A stretch of DNA of 16,837 bases, taken from assembly GCA_018715425.1 (NCBI GenBank), contig DVLR01000268.1, positions 1 to 16,837 on the forward strand, given 5' to 3'. A program made the translations under genes and the position numbers. The number at the start of each line of letters is the position of its first letter. Positions within the stretch are counted from its first letter, which is position 1. This DNA is from Candidatus Merdenecus merdavium (lineage in GTDB: Bacteria; Bacillota; Clostridia; Lachnospirales; Lachnospiraceae). The notes beneath the pieces are model-generated. The model was not told the DNA's origin and did not search any database. It saw only the letters and a program-made list of their open reading frames with translations. Positions 1 through 7,979 of this stretch are shown in pieces.

Positions 1-323
1 TTTACAGCTAATTTATGCCAGTTTTTAACGGGATTGGTGTCTGGAAATATCTCTGTACCTCGCACGTTTTTATTGTTGTTTGCGTTTGAGTGTAGGGAAA
101 GGAATAAATCATATCCCTTTGCTTTTTGTCCTCGAGACTGTAAACTTGGATTCTGTGAGATAGATTGCCTAGTTGTTCCTACAATAAATCCCCTTTTCTC
201 CAACTCATTTTTTAATACAATTGAAAAGTGATAATTGTTATCCCCTTCATTTCCAATCACGGATCCTCTGTTATGGGCTTTACCTGCCCCATGTCCTGGG
301 TCCAGTAGTATTTTTATAGCCAT
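1..323 (-). CDS. N-acetylmuramoyl-L-alanine amidase (endolysin), partial, Amidase_3 family
   Basis: This is the N-terminal 107 residues of a peptidoglycan amidase; the rest lies beyond the left edge. It cuts the bond between muramic acid and the stem peptide to lyse the host at the end of infection. The zinc-site pattern of Amidase_3 enzymes is visible: LLDPGHG with His11, a Glu at residue 26 in GNEGDN, and SLHSNA with His78. The catalytic domain begins right at the N-terminus and there is no signal peptide, as expected for an endolysin that depends on a holin. The ATG follows the stop of the holin-like gene directly (TAA then ATG) and has a GGGAGG SD 7 nt upstream. The C-terminal wall-binding part and the final Glu are outside the window. 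The family call is firm; substrate range is unknown. Confidence 0.93.
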   Translation of the reverse strand, partial: MAIKILLDPGHGAGKAHNRGSVIGNEGDNNYHFSIVLKNELEKRGFIVGTTRQSISQNPSLQSRGQKAKGYDLFLSLHSNANNNKNVRGTEIFPDTNPVKNWHKLAV

Positions 324-872
324 TTAGATTTCCTCCCTTTCTTGCAAATAAATAAGCAGTTGTGATATAGATTGCTCTATTCTTGCAACTGCTTCATCTG
401 TTTGTTTGTTTTTTTCGCTATTTCTTTTTACAATTTCAAGCGATTTATAGATATCTGTTAACATCACTTTTAATACTTTCGTATCTTCTAATATGCATTC
501 AGTGTCCTCTTGAATGTCATCAATATGATGTGTTCTCAAATTGAAATCCGCTTTTAATTCTTTTATAGCGCCACTGGCTTTCTCCTGTTCAGATCCAACA
601 TGAAATAAAAGTTCATCATTTTGTCCAATTACTCTCCAACCTTGCTCTGTAAGATCTACATGCTTATCCCATCTTTCTTTATCTCTCTCTAATTCTCTTT
701 TCCTTTGCTCGTTCTTTTTTGATAGATAATTATTTATAATCTTAGGCAATTGAACTGATAATACAATCGAAAATATTAAAAAGATAAACAAAAAAACGAT
801 CATAAAGGTAATTGCCACTCCTAGATCACTTGTTAATCTGCTTATTTCTTTAAAATATTCTATTTTATCCAT
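324..872 (-). CDS. Putative holin-like membrane protein with a cytoplasmic coiled-coil tail
   Basis: A 182-residue protein with one strongly hydrophobic segment (about residues 17-41, containing FMIVFLFIFLIFSIVLSV), then a Lys/Arg/Glu-rich linker (about 50-65) and a long hydrophilic, helix-prone tail. It sits immediately upstream of the amidase, the usual place for a holin, so I infer that it permeabilises the membrane or otherwise takes part in lysis. It is not a clear match to a holin family I know. BhlA/UviB proteins have a similar N-terminal membrane segment but are much shorter, and XhlA has the reverse order. I chose the ATG at 872 because GGAGGG lies 6 nt upstream. An in-frame ATG at 902 would add 10 residues (MFYSAIGGLE) and lacks a good SD. 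An alternative role is a membrane-anchored lysis regulator. Confidence 0.5.
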   Translation of the reverse strand: MDKIEYFKEISRLTSDLGVAITFMIVFLFIFLIFSIVLSVQLPKIINNYLSKKNEQRKRELERDKERWDKHVDLTEQGWRVIGQNDELLFHVGSEQEKASGAIKELKADFNLRTHHIDDIQEDTECILEDTKVLKVMLTDIYKSLEIVKRNSEKNKQTDEAVARIEQSISQLLIYLQEREEI

Positions 873-904
873 CTCTAACCCTCCAATAGCACTATAGAAC
901 ATAA

Positions 905-1159
905 TTATGCTATTTCACTTTCAGGCGCTTCATCTGGAGCGGGTTCTACTGTTTCTAATGGTTTCCTAAGATTAGTGATCCAATCCCAAACAATATTTTT
1001 TAATTTCTCCATATCCCCTGCAGTTGCGAAATATTCCTCCCATGTTACATTTACACTACCACTAAAATAATCCCTCTCAGCATTGACAGCAAAAGATATA
1101 TTTACACTTTCAATACCTGTATTTGTCCAGTTGAAATTTATTCCATTTATTCTCATCAT
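905..1159 (-). CDS. Small protein of unknown function between tail and lysis genes
   Basis: An 84-residue protein I do not recognise. The first part (about 1-45) is rich in alternating polar and hydrophobic residues, with beta-strand character (FNWTNTGIESVNISFAV). A middle segment looks helical (about 45-66, with WDW), and the end is a Pro/Glu/Asp tail (EPAPDEAPESEIA). It has no signal peptide or membrane segment. The ATG has GGAGGG upstream, supplied by the end of the preceding gene, with only TT between the stop and the start. A position just after the tail-tip gene suggests a small tail-tip accessory or a lysis-associated protein. That is inference from context only. Confidence 0.75.
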   Translation of the reverse strand: MMRINGINFNWTNTGIESVNISFAVNAERDYFSGSVNVTWEEYFATAGDMEKLKNIVWDWITNLRKPLETVEPAPDEAPESEIA

Positions 1160-1161
1160 AA

Positions 1162-1461
1162 TTATTTCCCTCCGTGAATTTCTTGTTCAGCTTCTGTTTT
1201 TTCTTCATCTTCATACTGTAAATTAGCGTTTTGTTCGTAAAGAGAAAGTTTATAACCCATTTTCCCAAGTCTATAATTCAAGCTATTTATGATTTCACTA
1301 AAATTTGATCTTTCTATTTTAAAAGATTCTGTTTCAATTACATGGCTCATTTTTAGCGAAGTATGTTCAGCTTCTAAATTCGCTAACCTTTCTTTTAGCA
1401 TATTATTTTCCGATTCAAGTTCTTTATTTTTGTCAAATAATTTTCCCGTTCTTTCTTCCAT
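1162..1461 (-). CDS. Small coiled-coil protein of unknown function
   Basis: A 99-residue hydrophilic protein. About residues 8-60 form a predicted coiled coil with heptad-like Leu/Ile spacing (KELESENNMLKERLANLEAE), and the C-terminus is acidic (YEDEEKTEAEQEIHGGK). It contains no membrane segment and no catalytic motif that I can see. The SD AAGGAGG sits inside the last codons of the tail fibre gene, and the start follows that stop after TT, so it is probably translated by coupling to the fibre gene. Coiled-coil proteins at this position could trimerise with the tail tip or act as a fibre chaperone, but I cannot assign a function. Confidence 0.75.
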   Translation of the reverse strand: MEERTGKLFDKNKELESENNMLKERLANLEAEHTSLKMSHVIETESFKIERSNFSEIINSLNYRLGKMGYKLSLYEQNANLQYEDEEKTEAEQEIHGGK

Positions 1462-1463
1462 AA

Positions 1464-4400
1464 TTACAACCTCCTTGTCCCTACATATATATTAGAATTA
1501 GACTTAATATCTCCAGTTACTAATAAATTTCCGTACACAATTAAATTCCACCTTGCCGATCCATCTGGTATAATCCCAAACTTAAATAGATCTGTTCCAT
1601 CTTTATTTTTAAAGTATCCTATGTTTGCTCCGTCATCTGTAAGATAAAAACGTGGTAAATATAAATCACCTGCTATATAGTGTGTCCCATGCGAAATCAA
1701 TGGGAAATACTTATTCCAATTACTTTCATATCTCTCCCCAACACTAAATAACCGATTTTCATATCTATTAGTGATTGAAAAATTTGTTCCATCGAATTGC
1801 AATTTCATATAATCATAAGCATTATCCCCGTGAAGATAGATACCTCCAGAGTGCATATCTATTTTCTTTACTCCAGAAGAATTGTGGATTCTTAATCCAC
1901 CTTTTATATCTACATTTTTCCTGCCGTCTTCCTTTTTGTTTTTTACAGTTAGAGTTCCATTAGAAAGACTAATTTCTCCATTATCTAAGTCGAAATAACT
2001 AGACCAATCACGAGCCCATAATATTCCAGTCGTTATTTGTAATGCGGATATCTCAATAGCATCTAGATAATTCACAAATGCAGTGTTGGCCATAATCTTA
2101 TCTACTAATAAATTATTAGTATTTAGTTTATCAATCAATGCTGAATCTACTTTCATATTACCTGCTGTTATTGTATTTCCAGCAATTTTAGCTCCAGTGA
2201 TAGAGCCTGCTTGTATTTGAGCTGATGTTAATGTTAATGCTGCAATTTGTTCTGCTGTTATTGTCTCACTTGCTATTTTTTCCGCAGAGATAGCACCTGC
2301 TCCAATTTGATCTGCTTTTATCGTTCCTGTTTTAATAACTCCACCATCAATAACTGTTGTAGCATTTGTGCCGTCTATGTCGCTAAACTTAACAAGTCCT
2401 TGCAGGTCTATTAAGTTTGCTTTTGCATTAATCGCTTTGTCCGTCTGTAAAACATAAGAGTTGAAATCTTCGCTTTCCACTTTACTAGATATCAAGCCGT
2501 CTTGTTGCGTTTTATAAGTAGTAAAATCGTCACTTGAAACCTTGCTTGCTATTAATCCATCGATTTGCAACTTATAAGAATTATAATCATCTGTTTTAAC
2601 ATAACTCGCTAAATAATCTGGCATTTGTATAGCAATTGTACTTGATATATCGTTCGATAAATTCGTTTTTATGCCATTCACTTCTTTTAAAGTGTTCTGT
2701 ATTGATTCATTAATTTTTGGTATTGTAACGCTGTCGATGTTTGTTTTATGAGCTTCCAACGCCGATATCGTAGGTACTAAAGTGATTAATTTGTTATCAA
2801 CAACTTCAATATCATTTTCTATTGCATCATTAATAAGATCCCATTCAATGCTAAAATTCGCTTCCATCTCAGCTTTCATTACTGCTATATCAGCAGCCGC
2901 TTGTGATTCAGCTATTTGCCAATCCATCAACGCTTCATCTTGTAGTTTTTGAAATCTTGCTTGAAAATCATCGTGTGCTTTTTGTAATTCTAACTCAAAG
3001 TCTGATTTTTGCCGATTGATTCTCTTATCAGCATAATCATTAGCTTTACCTAATGTATTAGATTTTAAACCAGCGCTCTTATCTCCAAATGTAATAGAGA
3101 TGTATTTTTTAACAATAGGATCATACTCATATTCAGTAACAACTATCTTTTTATCGACTCCATAAGTCGTTATAAATACCCTGCAGGTATCGTCTATGTC
3201 CAATCCCCAGTCTAATATCTCGCTGTTAGTTTTTATTTTAAAAGGAGTTATGGGAAAATCGATACGTTCCTCTTCAAACACCCGTTTTCCATATTCCGCA
3301 AGCTCTGTGTGAGTGGTTATCGTGGAATTTGATACATTCATAAACTGCGGTCTGATTTCAGGATACATGTCAGCATAAGGGCTTGTAACAGTAGCATAAC
3401 GATAGATCTTATCTGTAGCATTTAAAATATTCTCATTATCCAGATAATATACATAAGTTAAAGAAGTACTTTCTGCATATCTTAATCTTAAAAATACAGG
3501 CTCAAACTGTCCATAATAGAATTTAGGAGCCTTTGTCATGATCATTGTGTAATCGCCATCGCCAGCATCATAATAGACTCTTTTACCAAATATAGGTTCT
3601 TTCAGTTTCTCTAATTCCACTCTCACTTCTGCTAATTTAGCAGCTGCTTCTTGTTCTGCAGTCTTTGCTTTCGCTAGCTGATCTCTTGCTTTTTGAATCG
3701 TGTCTGCCTTTGAACCTTTTGCAATTGATTCGTTTAACTTTCGCTCTTGCTCTGCAATCTTTATCCTAGTACCATTCAGCTTGTTATTTGCATCCGTTTC
3801 TCTTTGTTGCAGTCTGTGTCGTTTCTCCCTGTAACTAGCATAAGCTTCCTTGCTACCTGTCTGATTGTTGTTTATAACTCGATTGCCATTAGAATCATAA
3901 ATATCAAAGTGCATCTCATCATCATCTATCACTGCACCTGTAGCTTTATCTTTTACGATGATCTCCAGCATATTCTTACCTGTACCAATTAGCCAATTAA
4001 TTGAGCCACCGTTAGGTTTTGGTACTAGAAGTTTCTTGTCAACTTCTGTTGACAAGTATAACTTCGTAACTACCTTTTCATTGTTTATTTCTAAATTTAA
4101 ATCAGTAACATTCTTACCGTTTTTTATCAGATATTCTGTATCTTCCCCTCTTCTTTGAAGCAGTTGTATATCGTATTTATCTCTTTTTAAGCAACCACCG
4201 TATTTCCCAACAATTGAATCCTTCCCATTACCAAATGCATCTAATGCATTCTCGAATTCAAATTCTATATCTTCTGTTTTGTAAATATCTGATCGGAATG
4301 TAAATAAATTTGGTTCTTTTAAATGATTAAAAAAGTAATCTACAGCATTCCTTCCGCTGTATGTACCTTTCATCTCTTCGATTAGATTAAATTGCAGTTG

Positions 4401-4667
4401 AAAAAATGTATGTTTAGCATAAACTTCTACATGTTTATTTTTCTTATTTAATTCCGTAATAAAAAAGGACTGTTTTCCAATTGGTGTATCTGCCAACAAG
4501 ACCCAATCCTCTGCTAATAGTCTATAATGTTTATCAGCTATCCTAAATTTAAAACTTAAATCAAAGTTACCGTTTACCACTTCTTTTACGACTGTATCAA
4601 AACATGATTTAAGTATTGTTCCTCTTGTTGTAAATTCTTTAGTACCTGGTGGATATATCTCTATCAA
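1464..4667 (-). CDS. Tail-associated tip/fibre protein (Tal, prophage tail endopeptidase-type N-terminus)
   Basis: The largest gene of the window (up to 1070 residues; numbering here from the GTG at 4676). The N-terminal region (about 1-280 and 360-540) resembles the gp27-like Tal domain of Firmicutes phages (Prophage_tail type), which caps the tail tube below Dit. A Lys/Glu/Ala/Gln coiled coil (about 282-357) appears inserted in it. A second helical stretch (about 550-645) is followed by three 20-residue repeats (about 692-758), by I/T/A-rich fibre repeats (about 777-855), and by a beta-rich C-terminus that may be a receptor-binding head. I see no lysozyme or peptidase motif in the C-terminal half. 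No separate receptor-binding gene follows, so this protein may carry that role. I prefer the TTG at 4667, which overlaps the Dit stop as TTGA with GAGGTGG 5 nt upstream; the GTG at 4676 lies inside that SD. Confidence 0.85.
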   Translation of the reverse strand: MIEIYPPGTKEFTTRGTILKSCFDTVVKEVVNGNFDLSFKFRIADKHYRLLAEDWVLLADTPIGKQSFFITELNKKNKHVEVYAKHTFFQLQFNLIEEMKGTYSGRNAVDYFFNHLKEPNLFTFRSDIYKTEDIEFEFENALDAFGNGKDSIVGKYGGCLKRDKYDIQLLQRRGEDTEYLIKNGKNVTDLNLEINNEKVVTKLYLSTEVDKKLLVPKPNGGSINWLIGTGKNMLEIIVKDKATGAVIDDDEMHFDIYDSNGNRVINNNQTGSKEAYASYREKRHRLQQRETDANNKLNGTRIKIAEQERKLNESIAKGSKADTIQKARDQLAKAKTAEQEAAAKLAEVRVELEKLKEPIFGKRVYYDAGDGDYTMIMTKAPKFYYGQFEPVFLRLRYAESTSLTYVYYLDNENILNATDKIYRYATVTSPYADMYPEIRPQFMNVSNSTITTHTELAEYGKRVFEEERIDFPITPFKIKTNSEILDWGLDIDDTCRVFITTYGVDKKIVVTEYEYDPIVKKYISITFGDKSAGLKSNTLGKANDYADKRINRQKSDFELELQKAHDDFQARFQKLQDEALMDWQIAESQAAADIAVMKAEMEANFSIEWDLINDAIENDIEVVDNKLITLVPTISALEAHKTNIDSVTIPKINESIQNTLKEVNGIKTNLSNDISSTIAIQMPDYLASYVKTDDYNSYKLQIDGLIASKVSSDDFTTYKTQQDGLISSKVESEDFNSYVLQTDKAINAKANLIDLQGLVKFSDIDGTNATTVIDGGVIKTGTIKADQIGAGAISAEKIASETITAEQIAALTLTSAQIQAGSITGAKIAGNTITAGNMKVDSALIDKLNTNNLLVDKIMANTAFVNYLDAIEISALQITTGILWARDWSSYFDLDNGEISLSNGTLTVKNKKEDGRKNVDIKGGLRIHNSSGVKKIDMHSGGIYLHGDNAYDYMKLQFDGTNFSITNRYENRLFSVGERYESNWNKYFPLISHGTHYIAGDLYLPRFYLTDDGANIGYFKNKDGTDLFKFGIIPDGSARWNLIVYGNLLVTGDIKSNSNIYVGTRRL
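2401..2600 (-). repeat. Three tandem 60-bp repeats coding 20-residue fibre units
   Basis: Within the fibre gene the pattern 'D-(Y/F)-x-(S/T)-Y-x-x-Q-x-D-(G/K)-x-I-x-(S/A)-K' recurs three times at exactly 60-bp spacing. The units start DDYNSYKLQIDGLIASK, DDFTTYKTQQDGLISSK and EDFNSYVLQTDKAINAK. The protein similarity is clear while the DNA has diverged, which suggests an old duplication kept by selection on the protein. Such short helical repeats are common in trimeric phage fibre shafts and may act as a stalk between the tip and the distal domain. Confidence 0.8.
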
Positions 4668-5545
4668 CTTTTCCACCTCTCTCTATATGTTATTTCTAAT
4701 TTGGAAAACACAGAAGCATCATATCCTATCCCATTAAATCCTTTTTTGAGTTTGAAAAAATCTCCAAAAATCCGCCTAGAATTTGCAAGATCGCCTGAAA
4801 TTGTTGTTACATCTTGTTCTTTTGAATCGATCACTAAAGCACCTGGAACAGTTAGTCGCATTGTTCTACCATTTATTGTAATGTTCCCTGTTCCTGTTCC
4901 GTGAACAATTACTTTTACTTCATCTGTTTCTACCCCTTCGTTGTAAAAGGCGGTACCTTGAATGATCGGTTTAGTTTGTTCTTCTTTTTCAACGATGTGA
5001 TAAATGATCCTATCGTCAATTAAATTCAGCTCTAGTAATGTCTGGTACCTATCCATTGTTAAATATACTTCGCTTGCTATTTCTACAGTAGGAACAATCC
5101 CTGATGAAGTCGCCACTAAATGAATCAACAAAGGCGAATAATAAAAAGGCTGTAGATCAAACTCAACCTCAATTTGATAAACAGGATTAGAAATAGCCTT
5201 AATTTCAATGTCCGCTATTACTCCTCTGTTAAACTTACCTCCATTATCTGAAAAGATTATTTCCATCTCTTCTATACTGTCGAACATGTTTAGAAGTTCT
5301 TTTTTTGCCCCTTCATTCATCGTTATAAAGCTAGCACTTCTGCTATGCCCATCGTAAGCGCCATCGGTAGAGATAACATAACCATCTCTACCGAAGATTT
5401 CTTCCTTATCATATCTCAACTTGGTTACTTTCTTTTCTGAAAACCCGTTGAATATAACACCAACTATATCACTTGTTTTCTTTCCATCGATCATTATGAA
5501 AGGCTGTCTTGTGGTGATATATGATTCAATTAATTGTTTTTCCAT
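4664..5545 (-). CDS. Distal tail protein (Dit family)
   Basis: A 293-residue tail protein lying between the tape measure and Tal genes, the standard place for Dit, the hexameric hub that ends the tail tube and carries Tal. The N-terminal half (about 1-140) has the usual Dit-like run of strands, with a Gly/Tyr-rich segment near residues 48-68 (GRDGYVISTDGAYDG) and an aromatic FDLQPFYYSP stretch near 130. The C-terminal half (about 150-290) is beta-rich, with IIQGTAFYNEG and VHGTGTGNITINGR, and is consistent with the galectin-like domain of SPP1-type Dit proteins. It is somewhat longer than the shortest Dit proteins. The ATG overlaps the tape-measure stop by one base (TAATG), so translation is coupled. 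The family is assigned from position and fold pattern more than from single catalytic residues. Confidence 0.82.
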   Translation of the reverse strand: MEKQLIESYITTRQPFIMIDGKKTSDIVGVIFNGFSEKKVTKLRYDKEEIFGRDGYVISTDGAYDGHSRSASFITMNEGAKKELLNMFDSIEEMEIIFSDNGGKFNRGVIADIEIKAISNPVYQIEVEFDLQPFYYSPLLIHLVATSSGIVPTVEIASEVYLTMDRYQTLLELNLIDDRIIYHIVEKEEQTKPIIQGTAFYNEGVETDEVKVIVHGTGTGNITINGRTMRLTVPGALVIDSKEQDVTTISGDLANSRRIFGDFFKLKKGFNGIGYDASVFSKLEITYRERWKS

Positions 5546-7965
5546 TACCCAAACACAACCTCTCTTTCAAATCGTTTCACAAACTCTTGATACAGATCGT
5601 CTGCATTATCTTCTCCTGTAAACTCGTTGTCGTAAATATTTACAGTTACAAGCCGATCCGTTCTCATAGAATCGTCATTGTTTGTTATATTTCTGTTTAA
5701 ATCCTGATTAATCGATTGATTAATATTACCTGTATCCATGGCCACGAGATCATCTAAGTGTTTCATTTCTCTTGTAATAGAGTTTGCCCTCATTTCGATA
5801 CCAACAGCAACCCCTTCAGGAATCCATCTACCAACTTCATCTCTCATTATTCGTGAAGGCGAAGCGATCCCCAACGCTCTTTTAGCTGCGCCTACTGCAC
5901 TACTAATTGCTGATTTTACAGCTCCTACAACGACTCCTGCTGCTCCACTGACCCCTCTTGCGACTCCACGAATTAAATCGCCACCGACAGAAACCATTTG
6001 GCCAATAAATCCTCGAACTGCTCCAACAGCACCTGTGCCTACACTTCTTGCACTGCTAAGCACTTGTCCAACACCACTCATAATTCCGCGAGCTATACTA
6101 GACACCCATTGCAATCCACCGCTTAGAAATTGTCCTAAAAATGATAAAACACTAGTAATCGCTTGAGATCCTGTAGTAGTTACCGAACTAATAACTTGAC
6201 CTGCTCCGCTGAGCACACCATTTGCAACTCCTATCATCCATTGTAATCCACCGCTTATAAAGTTAACTACAGCTTGATGAACCGCCTGCCCTGCATTCTG
6301 CGCTGTCGTATTCACAGAAGTTAATACATTCCCTGCTCCTGTAGCAATACCTGTGACAAGACCTGCCATCCATTCAATTCCAGCAACTACGAAGTTAATA
6401 GCGGCTGTCCCTACCGCTTCTAATACACCGTTGATCAATTCACTTATAATGATTATCGCACCATCAAAACCTTCCAGCATTCCCTGACCTAGATTCATCA
6501 TCCATTCGATTCCACTTTCTAAAAGTGCAATTCCTATTTCCGCTAGTGCTTCTAATATCATTAATCCAATTTGATCAATAGCTATTAATACATCAGGTCC
6601 GTATTCGATAATCCCTTCTGAAATAGCAGATATCATATTACCGCCTAGCACTCTCATCATTTCAAAATGTTCACTCCAATTTTCGATCAATTGAAGAATA
6701 ATATCTTTCATTGTTGTTATGATTGATTCTGCGACCGCTGGACCATGAGCTATAAATCCTTCCGCTAGGCTTTTCATAGTGTTTCCAGCAAACTCAAACA
6801 TTGCTGGGATGAGTTCCATTCTTAAATTGTTCATTCCTTGCATTAACGCAACTACAATTTCACCGAATCCTGATATTAGATCAGGATAAGAATTAACTAT
6901 ACCCCTACCTAATTCTCCTAACATCTCTGCGCCTAGATCTGAAAACAAAGGAATCATTTCTGTGACTGTAGAAAAGAATCCATCTATAGCACTAGTCACT
7001 CCAGTAACAAGCTGATCAAAGTTACCTGTATCTCCAAAGTCTGCAAAAGTTTGTTTTAATCCGTCAAAGATTGAACCCAACTCTTCAAATTCTGCAATAA
7101 TATTTCCTAATGTAGTACCTTCTAGTGAACTTTTAATACCTTCCCAGTTTGTCGTAAAGTTCTTAATAAACCCATCGAGGTCTTGCATTGTAGATGTAAG
7201 TCCTTGCATTCCAGCAATAACGGTAGGCAAGAAAGGTTCACCCATAGTTCTTTTAAGCTCATCCCATGTATCTTTCATATTCTCAAGCGCTTTTTCATAT
7301 TCGCCAGATTCTCTAGATGCTTGACCTAATGCACCGTTCATTTCATACATTTTTTCCACAGTGTCTAACAACAGCCACTGCCTTTCTGATTCTGTCAAAT
7401 CTTTCCACGACTTACCCCATAACTCATTTGCTCTAGTATCCATCGCTTTTGCAGAAGTAAATACTCCAATAGCATCTCCTGCATTAAAGTTTCCTTTAAG
7501 AAACGAAGACAAAGCAGCTGCAGCATCTTCCATTTTGATATCATAAAAAGCTGCAGCATCTGCTGCCATTCGTGTTGCCCTTTCCGTTTGATTCATGGCT
7601 TCAACTCCGACCATTCCAGCACCTTTAGCTTGTGCCCCAAAGTTAGAGAAGTTTTCTTTTAGTCGATTCATATGAGTGTTAGTTTCACCACTAATCTTTT
7701 CCATGCGAGCCATGGCGTCTATACCCTCAGTTCCTTTAAATATCTGATCGAACTTTGCATCCATCGCATCCAAATGAGCCGTTGTTTCGATTACTGATTT
7801 CCCGAATTCAATAACCTTATCTACTGCAAATGCTGCGATGATTGCTTTGCCAATTCCTTTTAATTTGCTTTCAAATCCCTTTGCGGAGGAAGCGGCATTA
7901 TCCAACGCATCATCTAAATCTGATTCATCTCCTGTTAATTCAATTGAGATTACATAATCTGCCAT
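5545..7965 (-). CDS. Tail tape measure protein
   Basis: An 806-residue protein that sets tail length and lies inside the tail tube before DNA ejection. The first 120 residues (ADYVISIELTGDES, then AVDKVIEFGKSVIETTAHLD) are typical of Firmicutes tape measures. The middle and end are helical, Ala/Gly-rich and hydrophobic. Residues about 483-665 hold five related units of 44-45 residues. The conserved end motif ALGIASPSRIMRDEVGRWI is at about 695-715. A rough rule of about 0.15 nm per residue would give a tail near 120 nm; this is an estimate only. It follows the chaperone frames, the usual order, with a gap of 14 bp. The ATG is supported by an ideal SD (AAAGGAGG, 6 nt spacing). Confidence 0.95.
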   Translation of the reverse strand: MADYVISIELTGDESDLDDALDNAASSAKGFESKLKGIGKAIIAAFAVDKVIEFGKSVIETTAHLDAMDAKFDQIFKGTEGIDAMARMEKISGETNTHMNRLKENFSNFGAQAKGAGMVGVEAMNQTERATRMAADAAAFYDIKMEDAAAALSSFLKGNFNAGDAIGVFTSAKAMDTRANELWGKSWKDLTESERQWLLLDTVEKMYEMNGALGQASRESGEYEKALENMKDTWDELKRTMGEPFLPTVIAGMQGLTSTMQDLDGFIKNFTTNWEGIKSSLEGTTLGNIIAEFEELGSIFDGLKQTFADFGDTGNFDQLVTGVTSAIDGFFSTVTEMIPLFSDLGAEMLGELGRGIVNSYPDLISGFGEIVVALMQGMNNLRMELIPAMFEFAGNTMKSLAEGFIAHGPAVAESIITTMKDIILQLIENWSEHFEMMRVLGGNMISAISEGIIEYGPDVLIAIDQIGLMILEALAEIGIALLESGIEWMMNLGQGMLEGFDGAIIIISELINGVLEAVGTAAINFVVAGIEWMAGLVTGIATGAGNVLTSVNTTAQNAGQAVHQAVVNFISGGLQWMIGVANGVLSGAGQVISSVTTTGSQAITSVLSFLGQFLSGGLQWVSSIARGIMSGVGQVLSSARSVGTGAVGAVRGFIGQMVSVGGDLIRGVARGVSGAAGVVVGAVKSAISSAVGAAKRALGIASPSRIMRDEVGRWIPEGVAVGIEMRANSITREMKHLDDLVAMDTGNINQSINQDLNRNITNNDDSMRTDRLVTVNIYDNEFTGEDNADDLYQEFVKRFEREVVFG
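5975..6515 (-). repeat. 132-bp coding repeats in the tape measure gene
   Basis: The plus strand shows the same block every 132 bp: CATTCGATTCC near 6503, CATTCAATTCC near 6371, CATTGTAATCCACCGCTTA near 6239 and CATTGCAATCCACCGCTTA near 6107. A fifth, diverged copy (GCCACCGAC) lies 135 bp on, near 5980. In protein these are SGIEWM, AGIEWM, GGLQWM, GGLQWV and GGDLIRG, followed by G-x-(V/I)-x-x-G-(V/I/M)-x-x-G. The two central copies are nearly identical over about 19 bp, so they are the more recently duplicated or converted pair. Confidence 0.85.
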
Positions 7966-7979
7966 TCACTTCCTCCTTT

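Noticed and set aside
34..231. Plus-strand 65-residue frame at the left edge
   Set aside because: It lies antisense to the amidase, whose catalytic motifs are clear on the minus strand; it has no ribosome binding site.
1464..4667. Diversity-generating retroelement target in the fibre gene
   Set aside because: No reverse transcriptase or template repeat is present in the window, and the C-terminus shows no paired near-identical repeat.
5738..6166. Plus-strand 142-residue frame opposite the tape measure gene
   Set aside because: Its Ala/Pro/Thr-rich sequence is the shadow of the Gly/Ala/Val repeats on the other strand; the minus-strand gene has an ideal SD and family motifs.
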